Positions 48,210 to 59,276 of a stretch of DNA of 64,000 bases are shown one piece after another; within the stretch, counting starts at the first letter, position 1; each line of letters begins with the position of its first letter. Origin of the DNA: Membranipora membranacea (lineage: Eukaryota; Bryozoa; Gymnolaemata; Cheilostomatida; Membraniporidae); NCBI GenBank assembly GCA_914767715.1, contig OU612073.1, positions 6,138,001 through 6,202,000 on the forward strand. The letters are read 5' to 3'. The notes under the pieces are model-generated. The model searched no databases. It had not been told where the DNA came from and saw nothing but the letters and a program-made list of their open reading frames with translations. The position numbers and the translations under genes were made by a program.

Positions 48210-50587
48210 ATGTTCTTAAGGATTGTTTGCCTCACTGTTGCAGTGGTAAGTAGAATATGAAGAAATATTACAATATCGGGAAAATTCTCATCTTTGATTG
48301 ATGAAACAATTCCCAGTGTATATTCTGCACTCTGAATGTGTGCTTTTTTTTAAGTATTATGCATAGCAACTGCCCTTTGCGACATCCCTGATCATAGCAT
48401 AGCATTGAGTTCATGATCTAATGTCGCTTCAACTGACAAAGTCTTTAAGGTGATATTAACATTTTTACAGGTTTTTTGCATCATGAGATGTCACAGTGAG
48501 GAACAGTTTCTCTTTATGCCGCTACCAGTAGCACATTACTTCATAAGTCCAGGAAACGTTCAGCAGACACTGAACTTGAATAATGTTGAAAGCTGTCTTT
48601 ATTCCTGTGCTAAGATGGAGGCATGCTGTTCTGCCTCCTATAATTCAATGAATAAAACATGTTTACTACCAGATGATTACCCAACTTACTCCACTCCATC
48701 CCTGCAATCATCTCCTTTAGAAGAGCTTTTCATGCTTGGTAAGAAGATTGACAACTTTTTACTAATAAAATTTAATGTAAGCAGCCCAGATTTTTATCTG
48801 TGTTGAGTATTGTCCTGACGATTTTGCTTTATTCAATTGAAATCTATTGACAGAAAAGTTTGTTGAATAAAATTGTAAGTAAACCCGATGCATTACAATT
48901 TTTTTGTTGTTGACAAAAACAACAGTGCATACCATGCCAATCAGTCCAACAAATCTGTTACATTAGTTACACTGACATACCATATAATACAGTCATACTC
49001 TTTACTAGATATTGTTTGTTATTTCAGTAAAGAAGAAACTCAGCAGACAAGATAAAGTCTTCATACTTCAAGAAGTCGTGACATGGTCTGAGATAGAGTA
49101 CTACAATGTCAAAGAGGAGGTTGACTTCGGGTCATGCATAAAGATTTGCAGTGAGGATGATGGGTGTGCAGGTTTTAATTATAAGCTGAATGGTGGCGTT
49201 TGCAAAGTTTTTCATTACAGCAGCCAGTATTTCTCAGCAGGCAAGCCTGGAATTGGAGATCACCTCATTTATTACTTGCAAGTTGATCGACAAGCTGCCA
49301 GAGGTGAGCTGCCACCAAACAAATCTTTTCAGTCTTATTTAAAGATCAAGATATTTTTTATTACATCTATTGTGACATTTCTCTCTCTAGATATATGAAA
49401 TTAGAGTCGAATAGCACAGAATGACAAATTACTATCCAGCGAAATAGGGTAGTAGACTCTTAATACTGAACCTAAATAGGACTCCATATACAGCTAAAGT
49501 CAGGCACTTAAAGGCGGGTGAAATTGCACTATTGAGTAGTGTATTAGCAAGATAACCATGAGGAGAAAAAGCCAATAATCACTAGCCTAATAGCCTTAAT
49601 CAACTGAGGCATCTTTTAAAGTTGCAGCTAGACATCTGTGTATTTAAAAAAAGCTACCAAATGCCCCAGTATTCTTATACAATGAAATTTGTGGGTATGG
49701 GTAATAGGTATTTAAAAGACTTTTCCACATGACACGGTGACAATGATTTGCCTTCTGTGGTGAACACTGCTTGAGAATCTATATCTTGTTCTTGTGTATT
49801 GATTTGTACAATTATATTTGAGCACAAGTCATTTGATAGCAGATTTGTTACCTTATTTTTATCCAGGACACCCCTCTGATATTTCCACCATATATCAGAA
49901 TGATATCCAAAACTTTGGACCACAGAATGGTAATGATGGAGCATATTATGATTCGCAGTTGATGGCAAGGAGCTCTGATGAGACACAGCCATACTGGATA
50001 GTAGATTTTTTGACTGAATGCCAGATACACGCAGTAGCTTTATACAATGGACTGACCAGCACTAATGGTAAGAGAAACCGTGCTCACCATCATTATTATT
50101 ATTTTTACAATCTATAATTTTATATTACTTGATTTCAGACCATTACATCATTATCTAGCGTGACCTATCAATACCTTTGCGAAAACAAATTTATTTCAAA
50201 TACTCTTGCAGACCTGATCTGAATTTCATCCATTTTTGTTGTCAGTTATTTTGTTTGTTTGTTTTCACCTGTAACTCTTCAATAACCTATAATATTGGCC
50301 ATAGTAGTGTTCATCCTTTCTTCATTTTTTAGCAGATTGTCGTTCATGTTACTCTCTTACTCAAGTTTCTGCTTACAGAACCTGATCACATTATGATTAA
50401 GCTTTGGACCAATGAATGGAACATCTGTACATCTGACTATGGCACTCTGCAGTCATACACTGCATACTTTATCACTTGTGACAACCCACAACAGGCTGTT
50501 GCTTCAATGCTGTCATTTGAGGTTTCTAATGATGATTACCTAACTTATTTAGACTTTTATGAGATAGATGTTCACGCAGTTTGTTGA
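48210..50587 (+). CDS. PAN-PAN-F5/8C secreted lectin-like gene C, complete
   Basis: Exons 48210-48245, 48471-48738, 49028-49303, 49867-50067 and 50379-50587, all GT-AG and in phase, about 329 residues. Exon 1 gives the signal peptide start MFLRIVCLTVAV, with cleavage likely soon after VFCIMRCHSE. Exon 2 is module 1 (VESCLYSCAKMEACC). Exon 3 is module 2 (SCIKICSEDDGCAGFNY), both PAN/apple-like. Exons 4-5 are an F5/8C or fucolectin-like module (NFGPQNGNDG, PYWIVDF, TCDNPQQAV, EIDVHAVC-stop). The conserved NR of B and D is NG here (LYNGLTS), so fucose-type binding is doubtful. The closest paralog in the window is broken gene A. It is predicted secreted; the ligand is unknown. Confidence 0.87.
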
Positions 50588-52196
50588 TGCTGAAATGCAA
50601 AGACATTACGAACATTTCAACAAAACCATACATGATTATATCGGATAATGTCGGTGTGAACAATTGTAGTCTTAGTGTTGGCTGCTGTTGTGCAAAACCT
50701 GGATTTTCTGTAAACATGATTTACAGGAGCACACTTTAAGTGACAGCAAAATGGAACAGGTATCACAAATATCGCGATCTGTTGTGCAATGATGTTGTTC
50801 GTACATGATATAATGTATATGTATGTGTGTTTTTCAGATATGGAATGCTTAAAACTTATTTTAATGTATGTGAAAATTTTAGTTGAGTATACAGTATGAT
50901 ATTGGATCTTTCATTCCTATAAAACAAATTTCGCTATTAAATATTGCCAATATCATCACTCTAAATGCTGGCTCGACTAAGTTATGGAGTGCAGTGGATG
51001 TGAACAAAATATACAATATGTCCCTTAAAATTAAAGTTTTATTGCTGATTGTGGATATCCTCACATAGTTTCAATTTTATTTTACTGAACTTACTTGTTT
51101 CGTGTTTCAATCAAAGCCTTTGCATGTATCTAAATTTTACACCAAAATTTGAAAGAGTTACACTGAGCCAAAAGGGTTTTTGCAATAGTCTGCGCTCAGC
51201 TGCCATTTGATAAGAAGCAGAGAAATGAAGAAAAATATCATAACCTTTGCCCAACTCATGTGGTCGCTAAGCCTATTTGCCGATCAGGATTGAAAGACAA
51301 AGTTCAATGATCAATTTGTAGACATTGGTCTATGTTAGCCTATGTTCATTAACATAGTTGCATATTAAGAAGGACTTCACAAATCCTTCCCTAAAATATA
51401 CAATAATGTCAATCAAAGAAACGTATTCTTTCAAATTGATTTTTTTTCTATATTTTGTCACAATATTTGTATAGGCTATGTATGCACCAAAATATTCCCT
51501 CGTTGAATATTTTTTAGCATAGATATTCGACATGAATTCCATTCAATGTTAAATCGTACCTGTAAGATATCCCTTTATGAGCAAAGAATTTGTAGTGAGA
51601 AAAGATTCATTCTAAAGCTAACTTTAAAGCCAGCTTTAATTAACTAATCCTCTTTACTTAGTATAGGTTCCTACCTCAGCAACCGAAGCCAAGTGCTTGA
51701 TAGTAAAAAACACCGCAAAACCAGCTAAACTAAACTGAAGCTAGCGTTTTATCTTCTAATGTACAATTTTTCCCAGGTCTGCTATAACTGCAACATGTAA
51801 CCAGATATCTGTAAAGTGTGTGATTCGGTAATTTTTTCAGCGAAGAAACCTTTAGAAATCATATTCTTAGTACATTATGGCTGATGGTGGGGTAAAAATA
51901 ACTTATGGAAAGTCGAAAGTATTAAAAAACAAAATTCCTCACTTAAATATTATAATTAAACAACATAATTGCATTTATGCAATGCATTTTACCACAATAG
52001 GAAATAACTAGCCAGCTATATTCATTTTCTGTTGATTAAGATGCTAAAAAATGATTATGGCGGATGTTTGATAACAAAAACTCATCATCACAGCTCAGCA
52101 CAGATAAAACACATTCAGTTCATTGCTTTGTTTTCAACCTATCAATTGAACAAAAAACCAGCCCACTGTACAGGTTCCTTTATATTGTGATAGTTG
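50588..52196. other. 3' flank of gene C, no further gene
   Basis: AT-rich. It should hold the 3' UTR of C; candidate AATATA/ATTAAA signals are not decisive. Nothing else was recognised. Confidence 0.45.
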
Positions 52197-52441
52197 TGGT
52201 CAAAACACACTAAGAGGTTGTAAACTCAGAGGTTTGCACAACGTTACCATTGTTAACGTATATGCTGACAGCTGCCTCAGCTGATCCTCAGAGGTTTGAT
52301 CAGCAGTTGCAACCTAAAAATGCAGAGCGGTTTGCATGATGTCACATGACTAACATATAAGCCTCAGCTGATCCTCAGAGGATTGATGTGTATATAAAAA
52401 CTCAATGAGGATCCGCTGAGGTCTCAAGTGTGTTTAGACCA
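52197..52441. mobile_element. MITE-like element, 245 bp
   Basis: Ends TGGTCAAAACACACT and, inverted, TGGTCTAAACACACT. The phrase CCTCAGCTGATCCTCAGAGG occurs twice inside (about 52275 and 52365). Target duplication is unclear and there is no transposase. Confidence 0.6.
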
Positions 52442-53029
52442 TTAGACTTCCTTGAGGCTATGATTGAATCATTAAAACATCATTTATCATAATGTTTAGT
52501 GCTAGATCTGCACAGGACTTGCAGATTTAATTTGCATACTACCATCTTGTGTCAGTATATCTCACAGTCTTTCTACGTAGAATTGAAGCTGAGAAATTAG
52601 AGAGAAGAAGGTGCAAGAAAGAAAAGCCTATGGTGCTTTTCAATAACAATGTATCATGTATTCGTGTTAGAAACTGAAGTCATGGCATCGTAGGATGATC
52701 GGCGATGGCTTATTTATCTATTACTATCTATTGCTAATTTTTGCAATATGAAATTGAGTATCAGCGTACATACTGGTGTAGTCCTATTTGAGTAACAATT
52801 TGATAATATAAATAACTTAGTGGTGATACCTTATTGCATGTCCATAGCAACCAATGTATTGCACTAGCCAAATACTTTTGACTCATTTTTTCGTAGTTGC
52901 AACTCCATCGATTGATCGACACTCGCCCCTACCGAAAGCCATTTCAATGAGGTTTCTTTATTCATAAGAATGCATTAATCTAGGTGTTACCTTCAAAATA
53001 ATACTTGACCACAAAAGGTTTGATTTGAA

Positions 53030-54130
53030 TATTAGGCTAAGAGGGATTGAAATTGACTATGAGTTTGGCTATTTGCACATCTTGTATTCTCCTTGCAATT
53101 TTTGTAATCGATTGTTATGCAACTTCACCGTGGACTTCAAAATATATGCTGGGATTTGTGTTCTTACCAGCAAAGAGAGGATGAATCCCCACATTTTGTT
53201 GTCATTGAATTTATACAAGTGCACAACCCTGTATTCATATCCTAACATTCGGTTGTTTGAGTTTACTAAGCTACCTCTAGATTATTACTTATTATTTCAG
53301 ATCTAGGGTAAAGAAAAAGAATTCAGTACTAAGCAAATACTTCAATTTCAAGCTTTACCATAGCCTTCAATCAGCTACATTTTTTTGTCGAAAATTTGAT
53401 CCTTGAACCGCACTCAACCCTCATTCATCAAAAAATCAATACGTAATATGCAGACTTGCCTACTTATCAATAGATGCATAGCAAAGCATATCTAAATAAT
53501 AACAGCACTTGACGCCTTGGGAGTAATTTCTCGTTTTTACTGTGTTTTGATACCATACACTGCTGATTAGGTGGAAAAACAACTGTAAGCTAATCGGTGA
53601 AATCATACTATAATACAAATATGCACATATAATATTGATTTTGGTTCAGATGATTTGGTGTCACGATAGCTGAAACACGATGATGAGATGGGCTACAGGA
53701 AGGATGTATATGTGGGTCAATATGACGTCATGTAAGAGCGTGTAAAGATATTCTATCAAATACCGTCAGAGACTGTGACAACAGGTGACGGATTTATGAA
53801 GATGTATCATTACATTACACATAAACTGCTTCTTATCTCAATTTTACCTCAGGTAACCTGCTACCATCTTTATCGAAGCGCATTTCATTAAAATAGTTGA
53901 CAAAGTTTCAATTTTCTAGCATGAAGCTGTCTGCCATACCTCTTCCTGATGTGTGTGACCTCAAAAACTACGTCATAATTGAACCACTTGTTGGTTACTT
54001 TTTTTAAATTGATCGGAAGTTAGTACATCAGGACCTTGAACTAAGATATATGGTTGAATAGCATAGAGTTTGTTCAGATTAATTCAAACAATCCTTGAAA
54101 TCCCCATATCCCATAATATCTGCTCATACT
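53030..54130. repeat. Inverted copy of gene B upstream DNA, upstream of gene D
   Basis: Reverse-complement similarity to 44932-46350 runs through this stretch with several gaps, including the unfilled site of the foldback (54122-54127) and of the hAT element (about 53390). The first exon of D should lie here or further upstream but was not recognised. Confidence 0.75.
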
Positions 54131-54653
54131 CATGACTTGAACCTTTTTTTGAAAGAGTCCACTTTTATGCAGGCTCATCTGCAAGGTATGATTTGGCACT
54201 GTATATATTTTGCATATACTTGTCAATTGAGGGTTAATCTGGAAGGTTTCAGCCAAAATGCTGGAGCTCTTGTAACACTTTGACACGGATCTGCCTTTCT
54301 TGTTCAAAAATATAGCTTTGCAATATGTAGTTTGTAGCATCAATATCAAAAGGTGAAAGGATTGATTGAGTTGCTTTTCTCTCACGAAATTACTATAATG
54401 TTTGCACTTTTTAGGTTTTTTTTTCAAACGGAAGCTCTCGAAAAAGTAGTTGGCACCAGTACAGTTATGATTTTTGGTGGAATGGCTTGGGAATTTTCTT
54501 AAGTAGTTGTTAATATGTACGTAGAGTAGCTTTTGTATAATGCAGAATGGCCACAGGAACAGGAAACAAAACTTTGTGCATAATTTTCACAGGATTAGGC
54601 CCCAAAAGATAACCCATTAGGCCACACTAAAAGGCAGCAGTTTGCCCACAGCT
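54131..54653. mobile_element. Degraded hAT element related to the 29-kb copy
   Basis: The left end CATGACTTGAACCTTTTTTTG and right end GTTTGCCCACAGCTG resemble the 29124-30110 termini. Internal phrases are shared (ATGGCTTGGGAATT, ATGCAGAATGGC). It lies in the region homologous to B intron 1, where about 16 bases of B are replaced. It is diverged and lacks a clear target duplication. Confidence 0.65.
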
Positions 54654-54663
54654 GAAGTAAACT

Positions 54664-56640
54664 TTCCTCACCTATCCTCACCTATCTCCGCTCTGTCCTG
54701 TTCGGGTAGCGGGTGCCTGCCGCAGGCCTAACTCTATCAAACTTCTCCATCTAATCCTGTCCTGAGCATCCTCTTTACTGAGGGAACAGGATTGGAGATC
54801 CTTCCTGATTGTATCCTTCCATCTATGCTTTGGGCGACCTCCATTTCTCCTTCCTTCCACTCTAACCTCATGTACTCTTCTGATGTCATCATCTTCCTCT
54901 CTTCTGCACACATGCCCAAACCACTGCAATCTTCTTCTTCTCATCAAGTCTAACACACTCATGACATTCGCTTCCTACCTTATACTTTCGTTGGTTTTGT
55001 GCTCCTCAAGACTAATTCCAAGACAGTATTGCAACATTCTCATCTCACATACACTGAATCTTTCAGCAAGATAATCTGTCAATGGCCATGTTTCAGCTCC
55101 ATACAATAACACCGGGCGTATCACTGTCTTATAGATGAGCACCTTCAACTTCTGAGGGACTTTCCTGTCGCATAATACTCCGTCAACTCTCTCCACTTAT
55201 CCCAGGCTCTACCAATGCGCACTTGTACCTCTGCCTTGCATCCTCCTTCCTGGTGAATTGTAGTCCCCAGGTATTTGAATGTGGTTCTTTGCGGCAAAGT
55301 GGCATGTGCAGGACCATCATACTCCTTTAATCTGATGTTGTCACTACTGTCTTTTGGGGGTAGGTACTCAGTTTTAGACCTGCTGACTTTTAGGCCCACA
55401 TCCTCTAATCTTCTTCTCCAGTCCTCTAATCTCTCTTTCATATCGTCACGACTCTCATCACATAAATCCAAGTCATCTGCAAACAGCATACTCCACGGTC
55501 TTCTCCATTGTCATCCGAGATAACATCCATAATAATTATAAAAAGCAATGGGCTAAGGGCTGATCCTTGGTGTAGTCCAACTTCCACTCTTATTTCTTCT
55601 GTCTCCCCTGCATTTGTTAACACTCTTGTTGTTGTGTCCTTGTACATATCCTTGATGATGTCAATGTATACTTCAGGCACATGACGCTTCATCAGACAAT
55701 GCCAAATTAGCTCACTTGGGATGATATCATACGCCTTTTCAAGGTCAACAAATACCATATGCAGCTCCTTGTTGAATTCCCTATACTTCTCCTGTAGCAT
55801 ACGTAGGCAAAATATGGGCTCTGTGGTTGATTTGCCTCTCTGAAAACCATATTGGTTGTCTTTAATCTTGACTAAATCGCTTAACCTGATTCAATAACTC
55901 TCTCATAAAGTTTGAGGGAGTGTCTGACGAGCTTTATACCTCTGTAATTTCTACAACTAAGGGGGTCACTCTTCTGCTTGTAAAGTGGGACAATTTTGCT
56001 TTTCCGCCACTCATTTGGTATCCCTCGTCTCATAGCCTCCCTGAAACATGATGTTATCCATGTTGTTCCTGTGTCCTTAAGTTTCTTTATCATATCTATG
56101 GGGAGCTCATCAGGTCACTTCGCTTTATTCAATCTCATCCTTCCTATCTGATTTCCTACTTCCTCCTCCGAGATGTCCTCAACTGGCCCCTGTACTTTCT
56201 CCATTGCTCCTATTTCTGGCGTTCTGTTTTTGGTGTTTAGTAGTTTGTTGAAATACTCCTTCCATCTTTCTTTGATGTCCTTCACTCATGATCGTTCCTT
56301 TTTCATCTTTGATGAATACTATCCTATCTATGTCCTTTGATCTCCTTTGCCTTGTCCGTGCTAACTTATAAATTTTCTTCGGGCCATTTTCTTCTAGATC
56401 TTTATACAAATCTTCATAACCTGTCTCTTTTGCTATTGCACACTTCTCTTTGCTGATCTTATTCAGTCGTTTCATTGTCTCCTTATCTTCATCTGATCTC
56501 GTTCTTTTCCAGTCTTTGAAAGCTTCTTTCTTATTTTTCACAGCCTCTTGGACTTCTTCATTCAACCACCATGATTCCTTCTCAATGTACCTTCCTCCTT
56601 TACTGACTCCAAGTGACTCCTTTGCTGCTTCAATTATTTT
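54664..56640 (-). mobile_element. 5'-truncated RTE-like LINE with 10-bp target duplication
   Basis: GAAGTAAACT flanks both sides (54654-54663 and 56641-56650). On the minus strand, after a linker (KIIEAAKESLG.. to GPKKIYKLARTRQRR), come RT motifs: CRNYRGIKL, VFVDLEKAYDIIPSELIW (motif A), GLHQGSALSPLLF (motif B), LFADDLDL (catalytic motif C), then VLLYGAETWPL and RRRRLQWFGHVCRR. Several frameshifts break it. The endonuclease is missing, so it was truncated at the 5' end on insertion. The 3' end carries GATAGGTGAG repeats, as RTE elements often do. It ends 57 bases from the acceptor of gene D exon 2, opposite in orientation. Confidence 0.88.
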
Positions 56641-56697
56641 GAAGTAAACTATCATCATTTAATAATCACTTCTTGCTGAACAATCTGTATTTTACAG

Positions 56698-58822
56698 GCT
56701 GCTCTGCTCATGACCACCGGAGTAAAATCAAGAACCAACTTTCAGTTACAAGAAGACTATGTTATGCCTGGTGACGCCCTGACATTACCTCCCAGAAATA
56801 TGTCAGTTGAATCTTGTGCGTATTTGTGTGCGAAGAATCCAAGTTGTTCAGCGTTCTCCTACAGTGAAGAGGATATGGCCTGCATTATGTCATACAGCTG
56901 TGTTGGAGACACAGAATGGTGGCTCTCTAGCTTAACAAACGATGGTACTCTACAGCAAGCATACATTGACGGTAAAAACTAAATATTATAAATAACTGAA
57001 TCATTTTGTGCAGAAAGTGTGCAAGACTATTGTAGATATGCCAAAAACTGAGACAAGTAACAACACATCATACATGGTTGATGAGACATCAATTAATATG
57101 CAGCTATGCGATTGGGAGGAGGGGGTCTACCTTCCTTTGATTCCAAAACTACAGAACCGTTCATGCCAAATCATATAACATTTAAATATTGTGTGATTCA
57201 AGACCTATGCTGCAGAGACACACATGTGCCTCACAAGTGCCGGCTGCTAGGACACATTTTTTAAATCATTTTTTATCAGCTTACTAAGTTGGTTTTAATA
57301 TCTACAGCTTGTCATATTGTTAGAGAAAAGCTCTATTGCATAAATTGTTCATTTAAATCACTGGTCATTGACATTATCCTAATGTGAGTGAAGTGCATGC
57401 TCAGCCATTGAGGAAACACTTAGGTGTCAAGTGTTTATTTTGAAGTATCAATAATTATTCATTACAGCTGAGGTATGCTCACTATCAGTGCACCCAACAA
57501 AGGTCAACATAGATGGGTGGCAGTTAAGCTTACAGAATACTGATGATATTGACCTAGGCTTTTACTTGAAAATACCCAATACTTTCAATTTGGAGACCTG
57601 TTTCAAGCAATGTCGATTACGACTTGAAGTTTGTCGAGGAGTGCATTACTTTCCTATTGACAAAATGTGTCAGCTCTTGAACTACAATACAGTGTATTAT
57701 CTAGGACAGCAGCCAGGAGTAGGAACTCAGCTTGTCTATACTTTGACTGTAGACGCTATGCTTGCCAGAGGTAAGCATGGGAGACAGACAGCCCTTGACT
57801 TTGTTTCGCGGCTCAACTCCGCGGCTTAATTCCTAAAATTTATTTAATTATAGTTGAACGCATTTTCAAATTACGATCACATGATGTAAACCATCAAATT
57901 TTCTACAACTCAAAACGAATGCAAAAACTTGAAGTTAAGAAGTTCCCATGCTCCCAAATACTCTTAAAACTTTCTTCTCTGACCATGGGAGAAATCAAGC
58001 TATAAAGCCATGACGCAATTCAACCAATGCGTACATTTATTAGGCTTTGCATTTTTTGTTGAAGAAAGCTTGTCAAGATAAGAGTTGCACTCGAAAGTAA
58101 TTCAAATAACAATCTTCAACCAATGAGTAAATTTCTCTTTGCTCATATGCTCATGTTTTATAGATAAACCGGCCACAATGTCCTCAGTGTACTACTGGGA
58201 TGATATCCTTGGTTATCGTGACGCACACTATGGAAATGATGGTGGATACACAGGCGATGAAAGTTTAGTACATTCTGAAAAGGAAGTTGCCCCATATTGG
58301 TCAGTTGACCTTGAGTCTACTTGTGAAGTTGTCGCTCTAGTCTTCTTTAACAGGATGGAACGCCTAGGTGAGGGCAATGTAGAAGATAAATCAACAAAAA
58401 TGTAAATGCATTTGAATAAAGACAATATTGAATATAATGATATTGTCGACAAATCAATACCATCTAATTTCCTTCCATAACGCATAATCGGAAATCAAAA
58501 TGTACACAAAAAGCAACTGAGCTCTTTCTGCTTCAATCAACTCTAGAAAGATAAGTTATTTGTTCCTATTTTGAAACTTTTGACATTTATAGAGCTTGCA
58601 AAACGAGCCATCAATCCATCAGTGGGAACAAGTCTAACCACAAATGCAGCAACTGACGCTGATTTTGAACTGTGTGATCACATCAGTGGCATTATTCCAG
58701 CGGAGTTCACTCTATTCAGCTGTGAGCCACCTAGATTAGCTAGATCAGTCTCATTTCATCTTTACAACGATCATAAAACATTCTTGAATTTCCAAGAGAT
58801 AGAGATTCATGGAATTTGTTAG
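56698..58822 (+). CDS. PAN-PAN-F5/8C secreted lectin-like gene D (first exon not located)
   Basis: Exons 2-5: 56698-56971, 57468-57770, 58164-58367 and 58593-58822 (ends HGIC-stop). They are 274, 303, 204 and 230 bp, identical to gene B, with the same phases. Modules: PAN-like 1 (VESCAYLCAKNPSC), PAN-like 2 (ETCFKQCRLRLEVCRGVHYF), F5/8C-like (GNDGGYTGDESLVH, PYWSVDLEST, FFNRM, TLFSCEPPRL, EIEIHGIC). No stop or frameshift is seen. Intron 1 is invaded by a hAT remnant and a truncated RTE element, which may affect splicing or expression. The signal-peptide exon, by analogy a 33-36 bp ATG exon in phase 0, was not found. Likely secreted recognition protein; the ligand is unknown. Confidence 0.8.
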
Positions 58823-59276
58823 TTGTCAAACAACCGCTTATGGTACTAGAATTCATAGCATCAGCTAAAACTTGTATCTTTTTCTGTGGCACATTTTATT
58901 TGTAATATAATAATTGAAACATCCTTAGAGACTTACTTGGCGGCTGCTAATTCTTATCACATCTTATTCCCTATATTCTATTCTATCATGAGTGTGATTT
59001 CCAGCTTTAGAATCCGAATATTGAGGAAGGTATGGTCTCTCAAACTTACAAGGTAACAGCAACCTATGTTACGTCACAACGCGTCATAATTATTATGAAT
59101 ATGTTATACTGATAATTCCACGAATAAGATGATGATCAAAATGAAGGCACAGGTGGGTCTCAAACAGAGGTCTTGCCTTGTCTTATGAGGGGGACTGAGA
59201 TAGAATGGAATAAATCAGTCAGAATTCAGGCGATATATGGCACCCATCGTATTCAGAGGCCCCGGACAAATTTGAT
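58823..59276. other. 3' flank of gene D
   Basis: AT-rich. It probably includes the D 3' UTR (ATTTTATTTGTAATATAATA region). No other gene. Confidence 0.5.
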
